Below are positions 1 to 5,492 of a DNA stretch of 7,273 bases, in pieces; the stretch's first letter is position 1, and each line of letters opens with the position of its first letter. The stretch is from UMGS172 sp964634675 (GTDB taxonomy: Bacteria > Bacillota > Clostridia > Oscillospirales > Acutalibacteraceae), in the NCBI GenBank assembly GCA_964634675.1, contig CAZWLH010000077.1:1-7273 (forward strand). The letters run 5' to 3'. Made by a program: the position numbers and the translations under genes. Below the pieces are notes generated by a model. It did not search any database. It saw only the letters and a list, made by a program, of their open reading frames with translations, and was not told the origin of the DNA.

Positions 1-55
1 AGCTCTCGCTGTACCGCCACCTTACATAAATACTTCGTTATCGCACCTCGGCTAT
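1..55 (-). ncRNA. Lysine riboswitch (L-box), 5' part only, cut by window edge
   Basis: On the minus strand this stretch reads TAGCCGAGGTGCGATAACGA and then AGTA, followed by more non-coding sequence to the edge. The GAGGTGCG block (42-49) followed a few bases later by AGTA (31-34) is the signature of the P1/P2 side and loop-E turn of lysine riboswitches, as I remember them from lysC leaders. The rest of the aptamer, the expression platform and the target gene lie left of the window, so neither the five-helix fold nor the closing P1 strand can be confirmed. Such RNAs shut off lysine biosynthesis or uptake genes when lysine is high. It begins about 30 nt after the xpt stop with no terminator between, so it could be transcribed from xpt or from a weak promoter near 65-110 that I cannot define. 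Confidence 0.55.
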
Positions 56-86
56 AGGAGACCGATGTTTTTTTATTTAAAGATCA

Positions 87-659
87 TCAGCAAAATTCAA
101 TGCCGTTTTCAACGCTCATCGAAGCGATTTTCGCAAGAGACTCTACACGGTAGCCTTTTTCACGAAGCATTTTGCCGCCGTCCTGATAAGCCTTTTCGAT
201 CACGATTCCGCAGCCGACGACCGAAGCACCCGACTGCTCGACAATATCGATAAGTCCGACCAAAGCATTTCCGGTTGCCAAAAAATCGTCGATTATGAGA
301 ACGCGGTCGTTCTTATCGAGATACTGCTTGGAGGCGATAACGTCGAAGGTCTTACCGTGTGTATAAGATTCGACCTTTGAGGAGTAAACACCGCTTGAAA
401 TATTCGAACTCTTGCTCTTTTTCGCAAAAAGCACCGGCACGCCGAAGTGCAGTGCGGCAATACAGGCAATTCCGATGCCGGATGCCTCGATAGTGAGGAT
501 CTTGGTTATCTTCTCATCAGCGTAAAGACGTTTGAATTCCTTACACATCTCATTTAAAAAGACAACGTCGATCTGATGATTGAGAAAATTGTCAACCTTG
601 AGGATATTCCCCTCAAGTACGCGTCCGTCTTTTACTATTTTATCTTCAAGCAGTTTCAT
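87..659 (-). CDS. xpt: Xanthine phosphoribosyltransferase
   Basis: The 190-residue protein has the length and layout of the Bacillus/Clostridium Xpt family. These cytoplasmic enzymes join xanthine to PRPP, giving XMP and pyrophosphate in purine salvage. The N-terminus (MKLLEDKIVKDGRVLEGNIL) is typical. The PRPP-binding loop is VLIIDDFLATGNA near residues 120-132, with the paired acidic residues and ATG(N/G) expected in type I phosphoribosyltransferases. An EASGIGIA segment near residues 58-65 fits the family's pyrophosphate-contacting region. The ATG start is supported by GGAGG seven bases upstream (667-671). The gene lies 98 bp downstream of nadE in the same direction but has its own consensus promoter. 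No purine riboswitch fits in its roughly 23-nt leader, although xpt genes in this group often carry one. The protein ends in Cys at a TGA stop. I see nothing broken. Confidence 0.95.
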   Translation of the reverse strand: MKLLEDKIVKDGRVLEGNILKVDNFLNHQIDVVFLNEMCKEFKRLYADEKITKILTIEASGIGIACIAALHFGVPVLFAKKSKSSNISSGVYSSKVESYTHGKTFDVIASKQYLDKNDRVLIIDDFLATGNALVGLIDIVEQSGASVVGCGIVIEKAYQDGGKMLREKGYRVESLAKIASMSVENGIEFC

Positions 660-666
660 TGCAGTG

Positions 667-717
667 CCTCCGAAAATTTATAGGTATAAGAATACCGCAG
701 TGTCGGCGATTTGTCAA
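667..717 (-). promoter_or_regulatory. Sigma-A promoter and ribosome binding site of xpt
   Basis: On the minus strand a perfect -35 box TTGACA (712-717) is followed by a 17-bp spacer and a -10 box TATTCT (689-694). GGAGG (667-671) sits seven bases before the ATG. Transcription should start near 682, leaving a leader of about 23 nt. That is too short for an aptamer, so control, if any, would be by a protein or none. Confidence 0.85.
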
Positions 718-731
718 CCTCGGTTTTGAAA

Positions 732-754
732 TTTCAGTCGCAAACGGTCTGAAA
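732..754 (-). terminator. Weak possible terminator after nadE
   Basis: Directly after the nadE stop the minus strand holds TTTCAG, an 11-nt loop and CTGAAA, followed only by TTTC. A competing small hairpin, TCTGA-CTTTT-TCAGA, overlaps the nadE stop. Both have short stems and no real U-tract, so read-through into xpt is likely. It is listed only because nothing better separates the two genes. Confidence 0.25.
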
Positions 755-757
755 AAG

Positions 758-1483
758 TCAGATTTCCGGCTCAAATACCGGCATAAGCTGTAATTTAAAG
801 AGATTTTTTACGTGCTTATCGTCGATTTTCGCCTTCTTTTGCTCGTCATTGATAACTCCGTCACGGATGTATCGGTCAAGCTCTGCATATGTAAAGCCGA
901 GATTTTCCTCATCGGTCTTGCCGCAAAGTCCGTCGATGGGCACCTTGTCGACCAAAACATCGGGAAGTCCCAGCACACGGCCGATAGCCTTGACCTCTTG
1001 CACGGTGAAGCGGCTCAGCGGACTGAAATCTCCTGCGGCATCGCCGTAGCGTGTCGAATATCCGACCCAATCCTCGGAAAGGTTGCAGGTATTCACAACA
1101 CGACCGTTAAAGCTCTGCGCAACGGCATAAACCGTTGCCATTCTTATTCTCGGCGGCAGATTTACTCGGCTCTGATTCGAAAGCTCGAACGGAAATGCCG
1201 AGCTGAGTCCCTCGACCGCCTTCTCAATATTAACGGTAAAGTGCTTTATTCCGAGGTGGTTCACCAAAAGCTCGGCCATATCTATATCGTGCTGAACACC
1301 GCACGGCATAAGCACACCGATGACCCTGTCCTTACCCAACGCCTCAACGCACAAAGCCGCCGCAACGCTGCTGTCCTTGCCGCCGGATATACCGATAACG
1401 GCGTTGCAATCGGGTCCGTTTTCGGCAAAGAAGCCTCTTATCCATTCAACACAAGCATTTTTCTGTTTTTCAGCATCAAACAT
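758..1483 (-). CDS. nadE: NH3-dependent NAD(+) synthetase
   Basis: NadE catalyses the last step of NAD synthesis: ATP-dependent amidation of nicotinate adenine dinucleotide through an adenylated intermediate. The 241-residue protein is a lone synthetase domain without the N-terminal nitrilase-type glutaminase of long NadE forms, so free ammonia is the expected nitrogen donor. The ATP pyrophosphatase P-loop SGGKDSS is at residues 33-39. The NLPPRIRMATVYAVAQ helix is near 108-123 and the NAD-precursor and ATP site segment NLSEDWVGYSTRYGDAAGDF follows. The C-terminal part carries the VPIDGLCGKTDEENLGFTYAELD region. The ATG start has AGGTGA (1488-1493) four bases upstream, overlapping the stop of the preceding nicotinamidase gene, with only nine bases between the two genes. 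The pairing is functionally coherent because nicotinamidase feeds the nicotinate branch that NadE completes. Confidence 0.95.
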   Translation of the reverse strand: MFDAEKQKNACVEWIRGFFAENGPDCNAVIGISGGKDSSVAAALCVEALGKDRVIGVLMPCGVQHDIDMAELLVNHLGIKHFTVNIEKAVEGLSSAFPFELSNQSRVNLPPRIRMATVYAVAQSFNGRVVNTCNLSEDWVGYSTRYGDAAGDFSPLSRFTVQEVKAIGRVLGLPDVLVDKVPIDGLCGKTDEENLGFTYAELDRYIRDGVINDEQKKAKIDDKHVKNLFKLQLMPVFEPEI

Positions 1484-1492
1484 AATATCACC

Positions 1493-2020
1493 TTAATTTA
1501 AAATTTCTATTTGGCACATTTTCATTGTGTCCAAAGCATCGTTCTTGCTTTGAGGAGTAACACCTGCAGTACACGTACTGTCGACCGAAATAACAGCTTC
1601 CGGAAAATGAGCCTTCAAAAGCAGAGCGTTGGACACAACACAGATATCGGTGCACAGTCCTATAAGCTCAATACCGAGACCATCTCCGCTGCCGTCACAG
1701 TCGATAAGCTGCGGAAGCTTTGTCGAGCCGAAGGTGTTTTTTTCAACCTCCGTATATCCTTTTTCCTCGAGTGCCGCCTGAACCGACGGAACGATTTTGT
1801 GCCCATCGGTATTTTTAACGCAGTGCACGACCGGCAGATGCTTCCCCTCTGCCGTTTCGAGGTAAGAATCAAAGTGAGTATCAAGTGTGGCGATAATTTC
1901 ACCGTCGAATTGTCTTATTTTACGCTCGACCGCGGGAAGTATCGCCAAAGCCTCGGCGGTACCCAACGAGCCGCTGACAAAGTCGTTTTGCATATCGACA
2001 ACTATTAAATATTTTTTCAT
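1493..2020 (-). CDS. pncA: Isochorismatase-family cysteine hydrolase, probable nicotinamidase
   Basis: The 175-residue protein has the isochorismatase-like hydrolase fold signature. The putative catalytic triad is Asp9 (in VDMQNDF), Lys94 (in EKNTFGS) and nucleophile Cys127 (in GLCTDICVVSNA). Candidate metal ligands are Asp47 and His49 (TLDTH) with His61 or His66, consistent with metal-dependent nicotinamidases. The predicted reaction is nicotinamide to nicotinate plus ammonia, entering the Preiss-Handler NAD salvage route. The ammonia released is also NadE's substrate. The family includes other amide hydrolases, so the nicotinamidase call rests on the metal-ligand pattern plus direct linkage to nadE. 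The start is set by GGAGG (2026-2030), five bases before the ATG. Twelve bases separate it from the stop of the upstream DUF6472-like gene. It is somewhat shorter than typical PncA (about 180-215 residues) but has all core motifs. Confidence 0.85.
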   Translation of the reverse strand: MKKYLIVVDMQNDFVSGSLGTAEALAILPAVERKIRQFDGEIIATLDTHFDSYLETAEGKHLPVVHCVKNTDGHKIVPSVQAALEEKGYTEVEKNTFGSTKLPQLIDCDGSGDGLGIELIGLCTDICVVSNALLLKAHFPEAVISVDSTCTAGVTPQSKNDALDTMKMCQIEILN

Positions 2021-2032
2021 ACATTCCTCCGC

Positions 2033-2212
2033 TCAGTTCTGTCGGCGAACGATTTTGTATTCGTCATATAATCTGTAAAACGGACATCCTTTATCGCCGC
2101 TTCCGATAAAACGCATATAATCGTCCTCATCCATATCGGCAAGGCAGACATAATCGTCATAATCCTCATCAAAAGCAAAATAAGCGCAGCTTTCACAGCT
2201 TGTCTGAGCCAT
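2033..2212 (-). CDS. Small four-Cys acidic protein, DUF6472-like
   Basis: The 59-residue protein starts MAQTSCESCAYFAFDEDYDD and ends DEYKIVRRQN. Four cysteines (6, 9, 23 and 43) in a C-x2-C...C...C pattern suggest zinc or another metal, and the Asp/Glu content is high. It resembles the small clostridial family I know as DUF6472; that match is from memory. The function is unknown. The chosen ATG (2210-2212) overlaps the GH43 stop codon by one base (TAATG), which implies translational coupling. AAAGGA at 2224-2229 lies about 11 bases upstream. An in-frame ATG at 2249-2251 would add 13 residues (MERHFAEERTVSI) read from the GH43 coding sequence. I reject it because the cysteine motif normally begins near the N-terminus. 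It lies between a glycosidase and the NAD genes in one operon. Confidence 0.8.
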   Translation of the reverse strand: MAQTSCESCAYFAFDEDYDDYVCLADMDEDDYMRFIGSGDKGCPFYRLYDEYKIVRRQN

Positions 2213-3141
2213 TATCGAAACAGTCCTTTCTTCGGCAAAATGCCGTTCCATTCATCCTGCCACCTTACGGTCATAACATTTCCTTTATCATAGGTTATCG
2301 GGAGTATACTGTAACCCGAATTTTTAAGATCGTGAGGTATCCAATGATCAAGCATAAGATAATCGTTGCCGTCGGCGGTGAAAATATAGGTGCTTTGTCC
2401 AAAAAAAGTCAAGCGACTGTTCACACCCTCACAAGGGTTATCGATAAGCTTCCACTTGCCGAGCAGATGAGGACTTCTCGCAAACAGAGCACTGTTGCAG
2501 TCCCATCCCGTGCAGCCCGAGGTTATCATATAGTACATACCGTTTCTGTGGCACAGTGCCGGAGCCTCACGCTCCTGGTCAACAAGCACCGACACATAAA
2601 AGCCGTCGACGTTTGTGTAATCCTCGGTAAGTCTTGCAATGTTAAGTGTCTTGTTCCAATCCTTTGAATGGACAAGATAAGCGGTACCGTCATCATCCTT
2701 GAAAAGAGTCATATCACGGCTGTCCTGTCGGTTGGGCTGAAACGAGCCGAGGTATTCGAACCCGGTGACAGGCGATTTCGAAACAGCTACACCGACCCCT
2801 GCAAACACATAGTCGGGTGAATCGGAGTGAAACCACATAACAAAGGTATCGGTCTTTTGGTTGTAAAGCACCTTGGGACGTTCAAGCACGCAGGACGGAT
2901 GAAGCATACTGCTCTCATCCTGCACGGCTTCAAGCACAAGCCCCTCATATTTCCAATTGAGAAGATCAGTCGAGCTATAACACGAAACGCCGATCACATC
3001 TACCCTGTTACGGTTTTTGCAGTTGTCCTGTCCCTTATTTTCGCCGTACCAATAATACACTCCGCAATGCTCGATAATACATCCGCCGTGTGCTTGGATA
3101 GGCTTGCCTTCAATATCATACCAAATGCGGCCGTTCTTCAT
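2212..3141 (-). CDS. GH43-type glycosidase, exo-beta-1,3-galactanase-like
   Basis: The 309-residue protein shows a five-bladed-propeller glycosidase pattern resembling GH43, especially the beta-1,3-galactanase branch (subfamily 24). Marks are AHGGCIIEHCGVYYWYGENK near residues 17-36, ERPKVLYN (Glu87), SRDMTLFKDDDG (Asp143), REAPAL (Glu192, probable catalytic acid) and FFGQSTYI (Gln249). Galactanases of this branch are reported to use two Glu and a Gln rather than a classical Asp base, which fits Glu87/Glu192/Gln249 here. The N-terminus has no signal peptide, so it probably acts in the cytoplasm on imported galacto-oligosaccharides; that is inference. The start is the ATG at 3139-3141, six bases after AAGGGGTG. 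A GTG at 3148-3150 would lie inside that binding site. It heads the operon with the DUF6472-like gene, pncA and nadE. Substrate specificity is uncertain; a broader GH43/GH32 clan function is possible. Confidence 0.8.
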   Translation of the reverse strand: MKNGRIWYDIEGKPIQAHGGCIIEHCGVYYWYGENKGQDNCKNRNRVDVIGVSCYSSTDLLNWKYEGLVLEAVQDESSMLHPSCVLERPKVLYNQKTDTFVMWFHSDSPDYVFAGVGVAVSKSPVTGFEYLGSFQPNRQDSRDMTLFKDDDGTAYLVHSKDWNKTLNIARLTEDYTNVDGFYVSVLVDQEREAPALCHRNGMYYMITSGCTGWDCNSALFARSPHLLGKWKLIDNPCEGVNSRLTFFGQSTYIFTADGNDYLMLDHWIPHDLKNSGYSILPITYDKGNVMTVRWQDEWNGILPKKGLFR

Positions 3142-3147
3142 ACCATT

Positions 3148-3155
3148 CACCCCTT
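3148..3155 (-). promoter_or_regulatory. Ribosome binding site that fixes the GH43 start
   Basis: The minus strand reads AAGGGGTG here, six bases before the ATG at 3139-3141. This places the in-frame GTG (3148-3150) inside the Shine-Dalgarno sequence and argues against the three-residue-longer protein. Confidence 0.75.
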
Positions 3156-3167
3156 TTCATCAAATTG

Positions 3168-3188
3168 TATCACATTTTTCTTGTGATA
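3168..3188. promoter_or_regulatory. Perfect 7-bp inverted repeat inside the GH43 promoter, candidate operator
   Basis: TATCACA (3168-3174) and TGTGATA (3182-3188) are exact reverse complements separated by seven bases. They overlap the edges of the -10 and -35 boxes and fill the spacer. Since this lies upstream of the predicted start site it is not part of the GH43 mRNA, so a DNA-bound repressor is a better reading than an RNA hairpin. The regulator is unknown. Confidence 0.5.
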
Positions 3189-3192
3189 ACAA
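3181..3192. repeat. TTGTGATAACAA motif, copy 1
   Basis: This 12-base motif (TTGT-N4-ACAA) matches TTGTGATTACAA at 3281-3292 in 11 of 12 positions. It overlaps the -35 box of the leftward promoter. A shortened reverse copy (TGTGATACAA) lies on the minus strand at 3165-3174. Confidence 0.5.
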
Positions 3193-3240
3193 GTTATTTT
3201 GAAGGAATTTGCAAATATCATTACAATATTGTTATATTTC

Positions 3241-3302
3241 TTGAAGTTTTTTGAAAAATGATATAAAATAAACGAGTAATTTGTGATTACAAAATCAAGG
3301 AG
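3241..3302 (+). promoter_or_regulatory. Promoter and ribosome binding site of the YDG/MBG protein gene
   Basis: TTGAAG (3241-3246), a 17-bp spacer and TAAAAT (3264-3269) form a sigma-A-type promoter; TATAAA at 3262-3267 with 15-bp spacing is an alternative reading of the -10. AAGGAG (3297-3302) lies eight bases before the ATG at 3311. The expected start near 3276 places the 3281-3292 motif in the first transcribed bases. Confidence 0.65.
3281..3292. repeat. TTGTGATTACAA motif, copy 2
   Basis: This is the second copy of the TTGTGAT(A/T)ACAA motif, exactly 100 bp from the first. It sits just downstream of the predicted start of the rightward transcript, a common place for a repressor site. The outer arms TTGT/ACAA are inverted repeats. 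Confidence 0.45.
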
Positions 3303-3310
3303 TTGTACAT

Positions 3311-4834
3311 ATGAAAAAAATATGCAGTTGTATTTCGGCAGTGCTTTTACTGCTTGCTTTATGCCTTCCGCTGACAGTCAGCGCCGTTGAGGGAGAACAA
3401 GCAGTTCCCTATTCCCTATCGGTCGATTTTAAGGTCAACGGTGCGCAAAGCGATGCTTCACTTGTCTTTGCGGTCACCAAGTCAACCCTCGATTTCGACG
3501 ACGACGATCAGATGATCCTGACCGATACGGCAGCACTTGACGATTTCACGATCAAAGGCAAAACCGTATACAATTTCAAAAACGGGACCGAGCTTGCACA
3601 TTACGCCTTTAAACTCAAAAGCTGCTCCGACAGCTCGGTCGCAATCGGAAACTATGTGATCGAGGTCAATTTTTACTCCCAAAGCAATGTTAAGACCGAG
3701 CTTTTGAAGGACGGTGTTTCGGACGGTGACCAAAGCTTTGCCGACGAACCGGCCGATATAGTTTTAAATCTCACGAAGACCTCGAAAATAACCGTTACGA
3801 CCGATGGATGTGAGCCCATAAACAAGGTTTATGACGGCAAGACCGAAGCGGTCGTGACCGATAAAAACTTTAAGCTCAGCGGTGTTGCCGACGGTCACGA
3901 GGTCAAGCTTACATATGAGAAAGCAGAATATAATAGTGCCGATGTGAAAAAAGCCACCAAGGTCACTCTTTCGGGACTTAAGTTGACCGGCAAGGATGCC
4001 GACAAATATTCGCTGAAATCCGATAAAACCGAGCTTAAGGCAACGGTATCACCGAGAACAATCACGGTTACCGCCGACAGTCTCGTTATGACCTTGGGAC
4101 AGGCCGAACCTCAGCTCACCTATAAGCTTTCCGAGGAGCTGATCGACAGCAACAAGGCCGTCGGTGCTTTGGCGAGAACCTCGGGAAATACCGTTGGCAC
4201 ATACACCGTAACGCGCGGTACTCTTTCCTTCGGAGATAATTACAGTGTGACCTTTATCGACGGAAGCCTTACTATATCGAATTACAGCTACTCCGAAAAG
4301 ATCGATCCTGCTACCGGCATCAAAATTTCGGGCTATTATGACCCTTCTGCAGCACTTTCGGTATCGGCTCTTGACCCGCAGAATGAGAAGTATACCGCTC
4401 TCGCCGCAGGTACCGATTGGGGCAAAATAATCGCCGCATATGACATCGGCTTCAATTTTGCCGGCTCCGACGGAGACCTCACCTTCAGCTTCCCTGCCGA
4501 CGGAAAGTATGAGGGCAAGGTTATTACTGTTTATCAGACCAAAAGCGACGGCTCGATATCGGTATATCAGGCAAACGTTATCGGCGGAAGGCTTACACTT
4601 ACCACCGATGAATGCACACAGTTTATGCTTGTCACCGCCGAGGGTACCAAAACGAACGACAGTGGATCATCGACCAGAATGACATTTTTGAAGGTAATAA
4701 TCATAATTCTTGCTGTCATCATCGGATTGGCACTTTTAATAGCGCTCATTTTCTTCGGTATGATATTCTTCAACAAAACCGATGAGCTCAAGCGGATAAT
4801 CAAAACCATCAAGCACATATTGGGAAAGAAATAA
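3311..4834 (+). CDS. Secreted, membrane-anchored YDG/MBG-domain protein
   Basis: This 507-residue protein has a signal peptide (residues 1-25, basic MKK, long Leu/Val core, likely cleavage after VSA). An N-terminal beta-rich region (about 30-160) carries an acidic DFDDDD run (61-66). Next is a YDG-like domain from about 170 to 248 (KVYDGKTEAVV, then GVADGHEVKLTY). An MBG-like repeat follows at about 250-323 (ITVTADSLVMTLGQAEPQLTY, closing with GTYTVTRG and YSVTFIDGSLTI). Residues 330-445 resemble the Ig-like domain common near the C-terminus of Firmicutes surface proteins (GKVITVYQTKSDGS, then TTDECTQFMLVT). A long hydrophobic helix (about 460-487) and a short basic tail end the protein. There is no LPXTG motif, so it is probably held by the transmembrane helix with the body outside. 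YDG/MBG modules are typical of adhesins and polysaccharide-associated surface proteins. The exact role is unknown. It is divergent to the GH43 operon, sharing motifs in the promoter region. No clear terminator follows. Confidence 0.85.
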   Translation: MKKICSCISAVLLLLALCLPLTVSAVEGEQAVPYSLSVDFKVNGAQSDASLVFAVTKSTLDFDDDDQMILTDTAALDDFTIKGKTVYNFKNGTELAHYAFKLKSCSDSSVAIGNYVIEVNFYSQSNVKTELLKDGVSDGDQSFADEPADIVLNLTKTSKITVTTDGCEPINKVYDGKTEAVVTDKNFKLSGVADGHEVKLTYEKAEYNSADVKKATKVTLSGLKLTGKDADKYSLKSDKTELKATVSPRTITVTADSLVMTLGQAEPQLTYKLSEELIDSNKAVGALARTSGNTVGTYTVTRGTLSFGDNYSVTFIDGSLTISNYSYSEKIDPATGIKISGYYDPSAALSVSALDPQNEKYTALAAGTDWGKIIAAYDIGFNFAGSDGDLTFSFPADGKYEGKVITVYQTKSDGSISVYQANVIGGRLTLTTDECTQFMLVTAEGTKTNDSGSSTRMTFLKVIIIILAVIIGLALLIALIFFGMIFFNKTDELKRIIKTIKHILGKK

Positions 4835-4950
4835 ATACAATTCGGTTTCTGTCCGTCAATCAACCTTTGCACTTTTTTCCGTCGCGGCACTATACTTCTA
4901 TGTGAAACTATTTAATCGAAAGCGGTGTAAAATGTGCAAAGAGCCTTCGA
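4835..4950. other. Gene-free stretch with a distant inverted repeat and a possible weak promoter
   Basis: No gene or clear terminator is visible after the YDG/MBG gene. CTTTGCAC (4865-4872) and GTGCAAAG (4934-4941) are exact reverse complements 61 bases apart, with partial pairing of the bases just inside. Within them TTGCAC (4867-4872), an 18-bp gap and TATACT (4891-4896) could be a weak plus-strand promoter for the remnant that follows. The meaning of the repeat is unknown. Confidence 0.3.
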
Positions 4951-5253
4951 ATGAAAATCATCATAAAATCCATCAAATTAAAATACAATACATTTCCTCT
5001 TGTTGGATTATACTTCTCCCATCGTTTGGCATAGGATTGTTGCAAGTGTATTTTTAAGTATTCCATTGGGATTGATTATCAGAGAAACAGATTCTTTGAT
5101 CGATTCCTTGTCCGGAATTATTGCCACTGCCGTTGGAGTTTTTACATTAAGCATGAAGCTTGGTTTTCGGGTCCAACTATATTTATTGCAAAATATGCAC
5201 TAAACGTTGCTTATTCCGATTCGACGTATAAAAAAGAAATTTTGGAGTATTAA
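4951..5253 (+). pseudogene. Frameshifted remnant of a small membrane protein (tentative)
   Basis: Three overlapping reading frames give protein-like segments in sequence. From the ATG at 4951 comes MKIIIKSIKLKYNTFPLVGL, ending at a TAG at 5032-5034. A second frame from about 5000 gives a hydrophobic stretch (RIVASVFLSIPLGLII, then SGIIATAVGVFTLSMKLGF). Back in the first frame, SGPTIFIAKYALNVAYSDST continues through KKEILEY to a TAA at 5251-5253. The second junction falls at the TTTT run at 5164-5167: one extra T would join MKLGF to SGPTIF without a break. This looks like a gene of about 100 codons with two frameshifts. I do not recognise the family. Base use is more AT-rich than the neighbours. 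No good ribosome binding site is seen before 4951. It could instead be chance open frames. Confidence 0.35.
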
Positions 5254-5360
5254 TTGTGTGGTAACTTGATTTTAACAGTTCTCAATCACTTTTTCTATTC
5301 CTTTCAGTCTCACAGCTATTGTAACCTCACAAAATTTTTCAACTTATTTCGGAAAAGTAC
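5254..5360. other. AT-rich gap before tRNA-Leu, nothing recognised
   Basis: I find no gene, hairpin terminator or repeat of note between the remnant's stop and the tRNA promoter. Confidence 0.5.
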
Positions 5361-5389
5361 TTGATTTTTTCAGTGTTTTGTTATATAAT
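5361..5389 (+). promoter_or_regulatory. Promoter of tRNA-Leu
   Basis: TTGATT (5361-5366), a 17-bp spacer and a perfect TATAAT (5384-5389) precede the tRNA 5' end by ten bases. This is as expected for a strong stable-RNA promoter with a very short leader. Confidence 0.8.
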
Positions 5390-5399
5390 ATATTCGTTC

Positions 5400-5486
5400 G
5401 CCGGAATGATGGAATTGGCAGACGTGCTGGACTCAAAATCCAGTGGTAGCGATACCGTGCGGGTTCGACCCCCGCTTCCGGCACCA
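5400..5486 (+). tRNA. tRNA-Leu, anticodon CAA
   Basis: This 87-base class II tRNA has the acceptor stem GCCGGAA (5400-5406) pairing with TTCCGGC (5476-5482), then discriminator A and an encoded CCA (5484-5486). The anticodon stem CTGGA/TCCAG (5427-5431, 5439-5443) closes the loop CTCAAAA, placing CAA at 5434-5436, which reads leucine TTG codons. A long variable arm (TGGTAGCGATACCG region) fits leucine. The T stem GCGGG/CCCGC (5459-5463, 5471-5475) encloses TTCGACC. All arms look intact. It is a single gene with its own promoter and terminator. Confidence 0.97.
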
Positions 5487-5492
5487 CGAACG

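Larger units (their letters stand above)
3164..3192 (-). promoter_or_regulatory. Promoter of the GH43-DUF6472-pncA-nadE operon
   Basis: The minus strand has TTGTTA (3187-3192, four of six matches to the -35 consensus), a 17-bp spacer and TACAAT (3164-3169, five of six). The -10 box is preceded by TG at the extended -10 position (TGATACAAT). Transcription would start near 3157, giving a very short leader before the ribosome binding site. Confidence 0.7.

Noticed and set aside
660..757. Purine riboswitch upstream of xpt
   Set aside because: It was looked for because it is common there. No conserved aptamer blocks are seen and the promoter leaves too little leader.
812..1501. 229-codon plus-strand open frame
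   Set aside because: It is fully antisense to nadE, whose catalytic motifs and binding site are intact, and its translation has no recognisable domain.
1511..2008. 165-codon plus-strand open frame
   Set aside because: It is antisense to pncA and shows no protein family features.
2200..2667. 155-codon plus-strand open frame
   Set aside because: It lies opposite the GH43 coding sequence; the minus strand carries the conserved protein.
3142..3150. GTG start giving a three-residue longer GH43 protein
   Set aside because: The GTG is part of the AAGGGGTG ribosome binding site of the ATG at 3141.
4750..4834. LPXTG-type sortase signal at the end of the YDG/MBG protein
   Set aside because: No LPXTG-like motif precedes the hydrophobic helix, and the helix is followed by about 20 residues, which fits a transmembrane anchor instead.
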